64,000 nucleotides of DNA from JBBATK01 sp044224515 (GCA_044224515.1 JBGAKH010000006.1:62001-126000), one strand, 5' to 3'; numbered from the stretch's first letter, positions 23,206 to 31,874 are shown. Made by a program: numbers and translations. Notes: generated by a model from the letters alone, not told the origin.

Positions 23206-24546
23206 ATGGGTAGCGTACTCCTTGTCGACGACGAGCAAAAACTCCGAACCTTACTCTCGCGTCTGCTTAAAGCAGAAGGCTTTGACGTCGTAGTTGCCGG
23301 CGATTGTAAAACTGCGTTGCGGAAGCTGGAGCAGCAGGACGTCGATGTTGTTTTGTGCGACGTAAAGTTACCTGATGGTGACGGAGTCGAGTTCATCCGT
23401 CAAATCAAAAATCGATTTGCGTACAAAGAGTGTATTCTGTTTACGGCTTTTGGCAACGTGGCAGATGGTATACGCGCCATGAAAAACGGTGCTTTCGATT
23501 ATCTGGTGAAGGGGGACGACGACGAGAAGATCATTCCGCTACTGTTTCGTGCCATGGAAAAGGCACAGATGCACAAAAAGATCGAACGCTTGGAAGCACG
23601 AGTTCGAAGCGGACATAGCTTTAGCACTATCATTGGTCACTCCAAGAAATTGCGTGAAGCAGTGAGCATGGCCCAGCATGTTGCTCCGACGGATACCGGT
23701 GTGCTTTTACTCGGGGAGACCGGAACCGGTAAAGAGGTTTTTGCACAGGCGATACACAATGCCAGTCCGAGAGCAGATCAAAACTTCGTTGCAGTAAACT
23801 GCAGTGCGTTCAGCAAGGAGATCTTAGAAAGTGAGTTGTTCGGACATCGTGCCGGCGCGTTTACCTCGGCCCACAGCGACAAGCGCGGCATCATCGAGGA
23901 AGCTCACAAAGGAACCTTGTTTCTCGATGAGATATCGGAGATGCCCCTTGAACTTCAAGCCAAGCTCTTGCGCGTGCTCGAGACAAGCGAGTTCTATAAG
24001 GTGGGAGACAGTACAACGACTCGTATCGATTTTCGTCTGATCGCAGCCTCAAATCGTGATCTTAAGGCTGAAAGTGCGCGTGGAGCATTTCGTTCCGATC
24101 TCTACTATCGCCTCAACGTGTTTGAAGTAAAACTACCCGCACTTCGCGAACGACCGGACGACATTCGTCTGCTTAGTAGAGAGTTCATCGTGCAATCGTG
24201 CGTTCGTACCAACAAACAGAACATGCAGCCCTCCGAAGAGTACTTGTTGGCGCTGGAGTCCTATTCATGGCCGGGCAACATCCGAGAGCTTCGCAATGTA
24301 ATCGAGCGCAGCGTCATTCTTTCCGATTCTGCAACTCTCGAAGCTCGACATTTGCCTCTCGACATTCGACATTCCGAATCGGAGCTCCCTCCCGACGCAG
24401 TTGCAAGCACAGACTTAGCTATTGTCGAACGCAACCATATCCTTCGCGTTCTGGCTCAATGTGATGGCAACAAAAGCGAAGCCGCACGAATGCTCAACAT
24501 TGGAGTGAGTACCCTCTACCGCAAACTCGAAGAGTATCAGCTCTGA
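23206..24546 (+). CDS. NtrC-type sigma-54-dependent response regulator
   Basis: 446 residues. Receiver domain 1-120 with phospho-acceptor D52 (VLCDVKLPDGDG), acidic pair D8-D9 and K102. AAA+ domain with Walker A GETGTGKE (170-177), Walker B GTLFLDE (237-242 region) and arginine-finger region. The sigma-54 contact loop reads GAFTSA (217-222) instead of the canonical GAFTGA. C-terminal Fis-type HTH (~404-446; NKSEAARMLNIGVSTLYRKLEEY). It should activate a -24/-12 promoter from an upstream site. The kdp operon begins ~540 bases downstream on the same strand and contains a histidine kinase without its own regulator, so this protein is the likely cognate partner (inference). Confidence 0.92.
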   Translation: MGSVLLVDDEQKLRTLLSRLLKAEGFDVVVAGDCKTALRKLEQQDVDVVLCDVKLPDGDGVEFIRQIKNRFAYKECILFTAFGNVADGIRAMKNGAFDYLVKGDDDEKIIPLLFRAMEKAQMHKKIERLEARVRSGHSFSTIIGHSKKLREAVSMAQHVAPTDTGVLLLGETGTGKEVFAQAIHNASPRADQNFVAVNCSAFSKEILESELFGHRAGAFTSAHSDKRGIIEEAHKGTLFLDEISEMPLELQAKLLRVLETSEFYKVGDSTTTRIDFRLIAASNRDLKAESARGAFRSDLYYRLNVFEVKLPALRERPDDIRLLSREFIVQSCVRTNKQNMQPSEEYLLALESYSWPGNIRELRNVIERSVILSDSATLEARHLPLDIRHSESELPPDAVASTDLAIVERNHILRVLAQCDGNKSEAARMLNIGVSTLYRKLEEYQL

Positions 24547-24589
24547 TACCATGAACTGCTACCACTGGTTCATACCTTCACTAGAGACC

Positions 24590-24719
24590 TTAAGCCATCT
24601 ACTCGAACGATCTAGTCGTCTGTCTTAAGCTCAGTCTCAGTCAAGGTGAATCGGCCGCACTGCAACTTTTTAAGCTCATGTATACCCTTCTTGAGCTCAT
24701 GAAACTGTTCTTAACCTCA
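24590..24719 (+). repeat. Array of imperfect TTAAGCTCA repeats upstream of kdp
   Basis: Nine-base elements: TTAAGCCAT (24590), TTAAGCTCA (24625), TTAAGCTCA (24670), TTGAGCTCA (24691), TTAACCTCA (24711). The last three are spaced 21 and 20 bases, two helical turns. They lie between the sigma-54-type regulator gene and kdp, 235-365 bases upstream of a TTGGCAC box, as an enhancer (upstream activating sequence) might. Binding by the adjacent regulator is inference. Confidence 0.5.
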
Positions 24720-24739
24720 GTCTAGTATTGTTGACCCCT

Positions 24740-24755
24740 GTCCGGCTTTCCGGAC
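24740..24755 (+). other. Short hairpin in the kdp upstream region
   Basis: GTCCGG-CTTT-CCGGAC, 6-bp perfect stem, no T run. Together with the hairpin at 24837-24860 it forms a structured stretch that could be an RNA leader; function unknown. Confidence 0.35.
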
Positions 24756-24836
24756 TACGCGCTGCAGTTCTCGTCGCTTCGCATAGTCATACGCCACCTC
24801 AACACACCCGCCGCTTGTCTCCCGAAATGAGAAGTA

Positions 24837-24860
24837 GTCTCCCATAATAGGAGGCTTTTT
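24837..24860 (+). terminator. Candidate terminator/attenuator between the regulator gene and kdp
   Basis: GTCTCC / GGAGGC arms (one G-T pair) with a 7-base loop, followed by TTTTT. It could end the regulator transcript or attenuate a longer kdp leader. Confidence 0.55.
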
Positions 24861-24953
24861 ATTGCCTTGAAAAGGGGCAGGCGTCTCCGTGTTTTGCCTA
24901 ACCGCATAAAAATTAAGGGTTTAAAATACACATACCACAACGAGACTTCGGTA

Positions 24954-24970
24954 TTGGCACAGCCTTCCTT
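24954..24970 (+). promoter_or_regulatory. Possible sigma-54-type promoter for the kdp operon
   Basis: TTGGCAC is an exact -24 element. The -12 side reads TTCCT four bases later instead of TTGCW five bases later, so it is imperfect in base and spacing. It is the only TGGCAC in the gap before kdp and lies about 120 bases before the first kdp ORF. Confidence 0.3.
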
Positions 24971-25086
24971 ACACATGAGACACGACGTGATCATGCTCAT
25001 GCACATGTGTGAGCAATGAACACGACGAATGAGCACACGCCGGTCGTGTGCACTTGTTACTCACTTACGGAGCGCGTACTTCCACC

Positions 25087-25173
25087 ATGATCCTGATGCT
25101 CTTAGTCATTCTGGGAACAGTCTTGTGTTTCCTTGTCTTCGAGGCGTGTGTCCATCTCTTTGAAAGAATCTAA
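25087..25173 (+). CDS. 28-residue single-TM peptide at the head of the kdp operon
   Basis: ATG 25087 opens 28 codons with a single hydrophobic helix (MLLVILGTVLCFLVF) and a short charged tail ending FERI. It stops one base before the kdpF start (25175). Size, single TM span and position resemble KdpF-like accessory peptides. No homology can be proven by eye; tight spacing with kdpF supports it being translated. Confidence 0.55.
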   Translation: MILMLLVILGTVLCFLVFEACVHLFERI

Positions 25174-25174
25174 G

Positions 25175-25252
25175 ATGACCTCTCTCTTTGTTGTCTCCAT
25201 GCTCGTATTGCTCTACTTGTTTTATGTACTTCTCAAGCCTGAGCGCTTTTAA
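25175..25252 (+). CDS. kdpF: KdpF, small stabilising subunit of the Kdp K+ pump
   Basis: 25 residues: one TM helix and the C-terminal KPERF typical of KdpF. In E. coli KdpF sits at the KdpA interface and stabilises the complex. It ends four bases before the kdpA ATG. Confidence 0.85.
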   Translation: MTSLFVVSMLVLLYLFYVLLKPERF

Positions 25253-25256
25253 CTCC

Positions 25257-26960
25257 ATGCTTCACACGGATGCTTTTGTTGTTTTCCTAACAATATGTTC
25301 TCTAGTCGCTCTGCCGATTCCTCTTGGGTTCTATCTAGCGAGAGTGGTAATGAATCGTCGCTCACTGCTGGAGCCCGTCTTTTCGGGAATAGAAAGGATA
25401 GTCTATGCGGTAGGTGGCATCGATGTCAATCGCGGTTTGGGTTGGAAGCAGAATGCTGTCGCAATGTTGTCGATCAATTGCGTGTGGTTTCTTCTGGCGA
25501 TGGCAGTGCTTACGAATATGTCGTGGTTGCCTTTGAACCCCGACGGTGTTGCGTCCATGTCTGCTGACCTTGCCTTCAACACCGCAATTAGTTTCATCTC
25601 AAACACCAATCTGCAACACTACAGCGGTGAGAGTGGGATGTCGTACTTCGGACAACTCGTTCTCATGCTTTTCCAGTTTATCAGCGCAGGTACCGGATTG
25701 TCGGTTGTCTATTTGGTGATTATGAGTTTGCGAGATGAAGGGTCTGATTTCATCGCCAACTTTTATGTACTGCTCACGCGAATGGTGATTCGTGTTTTGC
25801 TACCATTGAGCATAGTCGTCGCCGGTGTTCTGGTGTTAAGCGGTGTGCCAATGACCTTCGATGGTAAAGAACGAGTCATTTCGCTTGAGGGCGATACAAC
25901 TCTTGTTAGTCAAGGACCTGTTGCAGCATTTGTGGCGATAAAGCAATTGGGAACGAATGGGGGAGGATTTTACGGTGCAAACTCGGCCCATCCTTTGGAG
26001 AACCCGACAGCACTCACCAACGTCGTGGAATGTGTTTCGATTGCATTGTTATCCATTGCAGTGATCTGGAGTTTAGGTCCACTAACGGGACGAAGACATT
26101 TCAGCACAATGGTTTTGAGCGTTATGGGGTTGTGCTTCATTACTCTCTTCGCGGTAGCCTGGTGGTCTGAGAGTCATAGCGTTCAGCACAGCAAAGAGAT
26201 GATGCTGCTCGTGAACGAAGCGAATCTAGAAGGAAAAGAGACGCGCTTTGGACCCGGCACCTCAGCTTTATGGGCAACCTTAACCACGTGTACGTCAAGT
26301 GGCTCGGTGAATTGCATGCACGACAGCCTTATGCCTCTTGCCGGACTCACAACATTGGTTGGCATGATGGTCAACTGTGTTTTTGGTGGAGTGGGAGTTG
26401 GATTCTTGAATTTCTATGTCTTTGTTATTCTAGCTGTTTTCATGTCGGGACTTATGGTAGGACGAACGCCTGAGCTCTTCGGCAAGAAAATCGAAGCCCG
26501 AGAAATGAAAATTGCCATGCTCATAGCGCTGATGCATCCTCTGCTGATTCTCGGTGCCACAGCGATGGCTTCGCACCTTTACGCAGGAGATCCTCAAAAC
26601 TATGCGTCGTGGCTGCATAACTCTTCGTACCACGGGTTTTCCGAGATGCTGTATGAATTCAGTTCGTCGGCAGCAAACAATGGTAGTGGCTTTGAAGGAT
26701 TGGGTGACAACACGATATTCTGGAATCTGAGCTGCGGTCTTGTCATGTTGTTGAGTCGTTACCTACCGATAATCGGACCCCTCGCCATTGCCGGAATTCT
26801 AGCCCAAAAGAAAAGCGTTCCACCGAGCAGCGGCACAATGCCGATTGCATCTTTCGACTTTGCCGTCGTCGTTCTAGCGGTGATCCTTATCGTCGCCGCA
26901 CTGTCATTCTTTCCGGCTCTAGCACTCGGACCTATAGCGGAACATCTCCAACTACACTGA
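25257..26960 (+). CDS. kdpA: Potassium-transporting ATPase K+-channel subunit KdpA
   Basis: 567 residues from ATG 25257, close to the ~557 of E. coli. The frame is open further upstream to TTG 25188, but that overlaps kdpF. A multi-pass membrane protein with the repeated pore/selectivity regions: SADLAFNTAISFISNTNLQHYSGE, KQLGTNGGGFYGANSAHPLENPTALTN and TTCTSSGSVNCMHDSLMPL. The KdpA fold is related to the superfamily of K+ transporters and carries K+ through the KdpFABC complex at very low external potassium. Confidence 0.97.
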   Translation: MLHTDAFVVFLTICSLVALPIPLGFYLARVVMNRRSLLEPVFSGIERIVYAVGGIDVNRGLGWKQNAVAMLSINCVWFLLAMAVLTNMSWLPLNPDGVASMSADLAFNTAISFISNTNLQHYSGESGMSYFGQLVLMLFQFISAGTGLSVVYLVIMSLRDEGSDFIANFYVLLTRMVIRVLLPLSIVVAGVLVLSGVPMTFDGKERVISLEGDTTLVSQGPVAAFVAIKQLGTNGGGFYGANSAHPLENPTALTNVVECVSIALLSIAVIWSLGPLTGRRHFSTMVLSVMGLCFITLFAVAWWSESHSVQHSKEMMLLVNEANLEGKETRFGPGTSALWATLTTCTSSGSVNCMHDSLMPLAGLTTLVGMMVNCVFGGVGVGFLNFYVFVILAVFMSGLMVGRTPELFGKKIEAREMKIAMLIALMHPLLILGATAMASHLYAGDPQNYASWLHNSSYHGFSEMLYEFSSSAANNGSGFEGLGDNTIFWNLSCGLVMLLSRYLPIIGPLAIAGILAQKKSVPPSSGTMPIASFDFAVVVLAVILIVAALSFFPALALGPIAEHLQLH

Positions 26961-26968
26961 AGAATACA

Positions 26969-29014
26969 ATGAGTACCGGATCAACATCACGTCTCCTTCA
27001 AGCGGATCTTCTTCGTCAAGCGATGCAACAGTCGTTCGTCAAACTTGACCCTCGACAGATGCTCAAGAATCCCGTCATGTTCTGTGTCGAGATTGGCACG
27101 TTCATCATGCTCCTCGTATGCGTTTTCGTTGCCCTCGGCGCACACGATCAGGGGAAATTGGGATACAATCTTGCTGTCTTCGTCATCCTACTCTTCACGG
27201 TGCTCTTTGCAAATTTTGCTGAAGCCTTTGCGGAAGCGCGAGGTAGAGCACAGGCTGATTCGTTACGCAAGACACGAGAGGAAACACCGGCAAAGCGAGT
27301 TCGACGTGAAGGTCATGGCTTCAGCGCGCAGTATGAGCGTATCTCATCCTCACAACTCACACAAGGTGATTACTTCGAGTGTGTGGCCGGAGACATCATC
27401 GCCAGCGACGGAGAGATCGTAGACGGACTCGCCTCTATCGATGAGTCTGCAATTACCGGCGAATCCGCTCCGGTCATTCGTGAAGCCGGTGGAGATAAAT
27501 CAAGTGTCACCGGAGGCACTCGCGTGCTCTCGGATCGCATTGTCGTGCAAGTAAGTACCAAAGCCGGCGAGTCGTTTCTCGATCGCATGATAGCACTGGT
27601 GGAAGGTGCGTCTCGACAAAAGACACCGAACGAAATCGCACTCTCTATTCTGTTGGCTGCCTTCACCATCGTCTTTTTAGTCGTGTGTGTAAGCTTGCAT
27701 CCTTTTGCTCAATACGCGCAAACACCGATTACTATTGCTGCGTATTTGTCACTGTTCGTCTGCTTGATTCCAACGACGATAGGTGGGCTTCTCTCTGCTA
27801 TTGGTATTGCTGGAATGGACCGTGCGTTGCGTGCCAACGTGCTTACGAAGTCAGGTCGCGCCGTTGAAACAGCAGGTGATATTGATGTTCTTCTTCTCGA
27901 TAAAACAGGAACGATTACTATTGGAAATCGCAGGGCAACCCGCTTTGTCGCTGCACCGGGTGTTAGTCTCGATGCTTTCGTTTCCGTTGCTCAGCTGAGC
28001 TCTCTTTCAGACGAAACTCCTGAAGGAAAGAGCATTGTGGAGCTCGCTGCTCTACCACCTCAAAACGCTGTTCTTGAAGCTTCCGTATCAATTCGCTTCA
28101 GTGCTGAAACGCGTTGCTCCGGAGTTGATCTGGCTGATGGACGTCGCATACGCAAAGGTGCATATGACGCAATGAAGCGTTTGTGTGAAGCGGAAGGGAA
28201 CAGTATTCCGGATGCTATTCGAATTGCTGTCGAAGAGATCTCGGCAAATGGCGGAACCCCACTGGTCGTGAGCGTAGACGAGGCCGTTGTCGGATGCATT
28301 GAACTTCAAGACATCATTAAACCGGGCATACAAGAACGATTCAGTCGCTTGCGCAAGATGGGTGTCAAGACTGTGATGGTGACCGGAGATAATCCGTTGA
28401 CGGCTCGCTTCATAGCGCAGAAGGCAGGCGTAGACGATTTTATTGCAGAGGCAAAGCCGGAAGACAAGTTAGCCTATATCCGTAGCGAACAGGACTCCGG
28501 AAAACTGGTGGCCATGATGGGGGACGGTACAAATGATGCACCGGCTCTAGCACAAGCTGACGTCGGTGTCGCGATGAATAGCGGTACGCAAGCTGCCAAA
28601 GAAGCAGGGAACATGGTGGACTTAGATAATGATCCAACGAAGCTCATCGAAATCGTCGAGATCGGCAAACAGCTACTCATGACCCGAGGGACCTTGACAA
28701 CATTCAGCATCGCAAACGATGTGGCGAAGTATTTCGCTATTGTCCCGGCACTGTTTATGTCTTCACTCCCTGCGCTCAATGCACTCAACATCATGAATCT
28801 GCATAGTCCTGCAAGTGCGGTATTATCTGCCGTGATCTTCAACGCCATTATCATCCCGTTCCTGATTCCGCTTGCCCTCAAAGGCGTGAGCTATCGTCCT
28901 TTGGGCGCAGCAGCACTTTTACGACGTAATCTCTTCATCTATGGAGTCGGTGGAGTCATTGTTCCCTTCATCGGCATTAAAGCCATTGATCTTTTGATAG
29001 CACCTTTACTCTAA
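26969..29014 (+). CDS. kdpB: Potassium-transporting P-type ATPase catalytic subunit KdpB
   Basis: 681 residues. P-type ATPase motifs: TGES in the actuator domain (AITGESAPVI), phosphorylated Asp in LLLDKTGTITIGNR, MVTGDNPLTA, and MMGDGTNDAPALAQADVGVAM. DLDNDPTKLIEIVEIGKQLLMTRG and the NDVAKYF helix are KdpB hallmarks. Couples ATP hydrolysis to K+ uptake. Eight bases after kdpA. Confidence 0.98.
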   Translation: MSTGSTSRLLQADLLRQAMQQSFVKLDPRQMLKNPVMFCVEIGTFIMLLVCVFVALGAHDQGKLGYNLAVFVILLFTVLFANFAEAFAEARGRAQADSLRKTREETPAKRVRREGHGFSAQYERISSSQLTQGDYFECVAGDIIASDGEIVDGLASIDESAITGESAPVIREAGGDKSSVTGGTRVLSDRIVVQVSTKAGESFLDRMIALVEGASRQKTPNEIALSILLAAFTIVFLVVCVSLHPFAQYAQTPITIAAYLSLFVCLIPTTIGGLLSAIGIAGMDRALRANVLTKSGRAVETAGDIDVLLLDKTGTITIGNRRATRFVAAPGVSLDAFVSVAQLSSLSDETPEGKSIVELAALPPQNAVLEASVSIRFSAETRCSGVDLADGRRIRKGAYDAMKRLCEAEGNSIPDAIRIAVEEISANGGTPLVVSVDEAVVGCIELQDIIKPGIQERFSRLRKMGVKTVMVTGDNPLTARFIAQKAGVDDFIAEAKPEDKLAYIRSEQDSGKLVAMMGDGTNDAPALAQADVGVAMNSGTQAAKEAGNMVDLDNDPTKLIEIVEIGKQLLMTRGTLTTFSIANDVAKYFAIVPALFMSSLPALNALNIMNLHSPASAVLSAVIFNAIIIPFLIPLALKGVSYRPLGAAALLRRNLFIYGVGGVIVPFIGIKAIDLLIAPLL

Positions 29015-29019
29015 AACCT

Positions 29020-29610
29020 ATGAAAAACTATGCGTGGATATCGATTCGCGTGACTGTGGCTTTTACACTTCTGCTATGTGGTGGTTACACGATGCTCGTG
29101 CTTGGTATCGCACGTCTCGCCGAGCCCATCTCGCAGCCCATTCATCTTCGTAACGACAATCAGGTTGTTGCGTTCCGTATGATCGCTCAAAATTATCGCA
29201 GTGATGCTTTTTTTCAAGCACGGCCTTCGGCCGTGCAGTATAACGCGGCCGGTTCCGGTGGCTCAAATCTCTCACCTACCTCGCAAGAACTGTTCCTTCA
29301 GCAGAAGCTTCGAAGCGACAGCTTGATGAAGCATAATCCTGATTGGACCGAGAGTATGATTCCTGCTGAGATGCTTAGCACTTCGGGAAGTGGTTTGGAT
29401 CCTCATCTCAGTCGTCAAGCAGCCGAAGCGCAGATTGTGCGTATCGCACGGGCGCGTGGCTGCGATCCGTCTCTTGTGCGTCAATGCATGGAATCTGCAG
29501 TAGAGAAAGGTCCCGGATTTCTCTTCGGACCGGAGTGCGTGAATGTCAATTGCGCCAACGTGCTGCTCGATTCCTTGCTTAGCTCATCTTCGAAAGGAAA
29601 GCCTCAGTGA
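29020..29610 (+). CDS. kdpC: Potassium-transporting ATPase subunit KdpC
   Basis: 196 residues, one N-terminal TM helix and an exported domain. Family blocks: FFQARPSAVQYNAAGSGGSNL, PAEMLSTSGSGLDPHLSRQAAEAQ and RIARARG. KdpC acts as a catalytic chaperone of the pump. A perfect 8-bp hairpin with TTC loop (GCACGGCC / GGCCGTGC, 29218-29236) lies inside the coding sequence. The stop overlaps the next gene's GTG start (GTGA, 29607-29610). Confidence 0.97.
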   Translation: MKNYAWISIRVTVAFTLLLCGGYTMLVLGIARLAEPISQPIHLRNDNQVVAFRMIAQNYRSDAFFQARPSAVQYNAAGSGGSNLSPTSQELFLQQKLRSDSLMKHNPDWTESMIPAEMLSTSGSGLDPHLSRQAAEAQIVRIARARGCDPSLVRQCMESAVEKGPGFLFGPECVNVNCANVLLDSLLSSSSKGKPQ

Positions 29611-30335
29611 CAAGCCCAACCGTAACCTTAACCTTAACCTCGCCATCGACACTGAGAACTGTCGTGAGAAGATTGAAAGGTATAACACACAGCCGTCCGT
29701 TCAGCTTCCGACTGAATGTTCCGCACTCGTCACTCGTAGCGAGGATGCTGACTGCGCTCTTGCTCATAGTACTGTGTTCATCAGGGTTGCATACCGCAAA
29801 CTTTGCGGGTGTCTTCCTCAACGCTGATGATTTCTCTCGACGCGAATTGACTGACAAAGTACTCTGCGGTACAAACAACGACGAGTTTTCGTTGGGCAGC
29901 CTGTTTCATCCGCATACGGTTGTACTTCGATCTGATTCGGCTGTGCGACGCTACGCAAAGTCGGAGCTGTTCGGATGCCGAAGTTGCGAAGGCACATTGA
30001 TTCGTTTTAAAGCGGACTCTTGGATTGAGTATGAGCTGATCGATAGTGGGGCTGTGTATGTATATCGTGCAGTACTGTTTGAAGCCTCGCGTGACGGAAA
30101 GGCGATGACCAACATGGTGCACTACTTCTTCAGTAACACATCAAGCTCAGAGATTTTTCCTTTAACTATTCGGAATGTACGACAGCACACACCTTCGAAT
30201 CTTGGCTTGCACGACGCAATTGAAACACAGTGCACACGAGATGAGGATTTGTGGCAAACCGTCGGTCAGGACGGACACTGTCGGATCACTTTTTTATGTA
30301 CAACATTTGCTCGTCCATCGACGACGAAACAATGA
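29607..30335 (+). CDS. Uncharacterised exported protein of the kdp operon
   Basis: 242 residues from GTG 29607, overlapping kdpC by 4 bases (GTGA). A hydrophobic segment at ~47-62 (MLTALLLIVLCSSGL) following a basic stretch could be a signal or anchor. The exported part carries two close Cys in FGCRSCEG and mixed beta-rich sequence. I do not recognise a family. Double overlap (GTGA at the front, ATGA at the back) puts it in the operon between KdpC and a porin, so it may assist potassium access or the outer-membrane protein. Confidence 0.6.
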   Translation: MTSPTVTLTLTSPSTLRTVVRRLKGITHSRPFSFRLNVPHSSLVARMLTALLLIVLCSSGLHTANFAGVFLNADDFSRRELTDKVLCGTNNDEFSLGSLFHPHTVVLRSDSAVRRYAKSELFGCRSCEGTLIRFKADSWIEYELIDSGAVYVYRAVLFEASRDGKAMTNMVHYFFSNTSSSEIFPLTIRNVRQHTPSNLGLHDAIETQCTRDEDLWQTVGQDGHCRITFLCTTFARPSTTKQ

Positions 30336-31798
30336 AAACCACTTCAGAACCTAGTGGCATGTATGGCAATTCAACCACGCAACGCCTCGGAATCCCTTCG
30401 CACAGGCGATTAACCGTACTCAGTCGAACTTCGGCAGCTGTTCTCTGTGTTGCACTGTTCATCGCAACGGGTTGTTTGAAGGCGCAATCCACGCAGGCCG
30501 CCACAGAGAGTCGTGTTCCATTTGATGACGTTGAAACTAATTGGCAAAATGGATCCGACCGAAGGGATAGCAGTGTCTTTAAAGAAATGAAGTACTTTCA
30601 GCCTTCACTTCTGATTGACCTAAGTTATACGCACTCTTTCAACACGCCTATTGATCACACAGTCGTCGGATCAACTGCGCTTGCCAGGAACAACGAAATG
30701 CAGCTTTCCAGTTTGCACGTTGGAGGTGACTTTATGTATGAGAACGCACATGCGCGCGTAATGACTCAGTGGGGTCTACGCTCGATTGTTGTTCCTCGCA
30801 ATGACTATAGTCCGTACCGAGGTCAATATCGTCTTGCCGACGTGTACCGCAATCTAAGTGAAGCTTATGCCGGCTATCACATTGACTATCTGTATGGTGT
30901 CAACATTGATTGCGGGTTGTTCATGTCATATATCGGACTGAACTCTTACTATCAACCGGAGAACTGGGAATATCAGGCATCATTTACCTCAGACAATACA
31001 CCTTGGTTTTTCAATGGAGTGAGAATACAAATCTATCCGACCAAGCACTTGAAAATTGAACCGTGGATTATCAACGGATGGCAGAGCTACGGTTCATTCA
31101 ATGCTCAGCCCGGTGTAGGAGCAAACATCACCTATATGCCATCTAGCTCATTTAAAATACTGACCAATGATTACTATGGCAGCGATGCTGCCGGCATTCC
31201 CGATAGGAAGAGATTTCATAGTGACAATAGTCTCCTTGTACGCTACCACAATGACCCGCTTTCCGATGGCATCAGTCGCGCTGCTTTTTCACTAACCTTT
31301 GATGTTGGTTTTGAAAAGGGAGGGGGTGTGAACGGATTTCGTTCGGGTGATTCCACACAGGGGCCGGCTCAGTACTTTTTAAGCGCTATGGTCTACAATC
31401 GAGTCTGGATTGCGCGTAATACATTGGCTTGGACTATCGGTGGCGGTTGGATGACGAATCCGGGGCGCTATCTCGTACTCTACCCGACAGGTCAGGCTAG
31501 TCCGCTTCCCAGCCCAACAGACCCAACTAAAATGGAAGGAGCGTTTCCGTTTAGTGCTAATCCAGGAGACTCGTTCAGTGGCTGGGACTGTTCGACAAAC
31601 ATCGATTGGATGCCTAATCAAAGCATCACATTTCGCTTGGAGTATGTCCGACGCCATGCAAGCGTGGCGTACTTTGCCGGTCATGGCGGGGTGACTTCTT
31701 CCAGCGGCTACAGCACTACAACACTTGATCCAAATTGGAAACCGGATCTGGTGCAAGATGAGTCGCGAATCATTTTTGCGCTCTTGTTTAGACTCTAA
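30332..31798 (+). CDS. Outer-membrane beta-barrel porin linked to kdp (BBP2/OmpL-like)
   Basis: About 488 residues from ATG 30332, whose ATGA overlaps the previous stop; the frame is open to GTG 30251 but coupling favours 30332. A long basic N-region, hydrophobic core and cleavage region near CLKAQ make a signal peptide. The mature part is barrel-like, with GGDFMYENAHARVMTQWG, YGVNIDCGLFMSYIGLNSYYQPENW and a terminal FALLFRL ending in an aromatic/Leu strand. The pattern fits putative beta-barrel porin-2 (BBP2) proteins found next to kdp genes in some Bacteroidota (from memory). Likely a channel that supplies K+ to the periplasm. Confidence 0.72.
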   Translation: MKTTSEPSGMYGNSTTQRLGIPSHRRLTVLSRTSAAVLCVALFIATGCLKAQSTQAATESRVPFDDVETNWQNGSDRRDSSVFKEMKYFQPSLLIDLSYTHSFNTPIDHTVVGSTALARNNEMQLSSLHVGGDFMYENAHARVMTQWGLRSIVVPRNDYSPYRGQYRLADVYRNLSEAYAGYHIDYLYGVNIDCGLFMSYIGLNSYYQPENWEYQASFTSDNTPWFFNGVRIQIYPTKHLKIEPWIINGWQSYGSFNAQPGVGANITYMPSSSFKILTNDYYGSDAAGIPDRKRFHSDNSLLVRYHNDPLSDGISRAAFSLTFDVGFEKGGGVNGFRSGDSTQGPAQYFLSAMVYNRVWIARNTLAWTIGGGWMTNPGRYLVLYPTGQASPLPSPTDPTKMEGAFPFSANPGDSFSGWDCSTNIDWMPNQSITFRLEYVRRHASVAYFAGHGGVTSSSGYSTTTLDPNWKPDLVQDESRIIFALLFRL

Positions 31799-31874
31799 GG
31801 CTTCGATACTCGATACGCTTCCACTCTTAACACTTCAGGTTGATGTGTAGTGATAACCCTGAACAAGCTAAGTT

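Noticed and set aside
24976..25020. 14-codon ORF in the kdp leader with several Met and His
   Set aside because: Very short, no Shine-Dalgarno sequence, and no feature beyond composition; it could be a leader peptide, but I cannot support it.
24547..25086. Potassium or c-di-AMP riboswitch upstream of kdp
   Set aside because: I looked for conserved ydaO/c-di-AMP core blocks and did not find them; only plain hairpins are visible.
25188..25256. Upstream TTG start for KdpA
   Set aside because: Overlaps kdpF in another frame; ATG 25257 gives the normal KdpA N-terminus.
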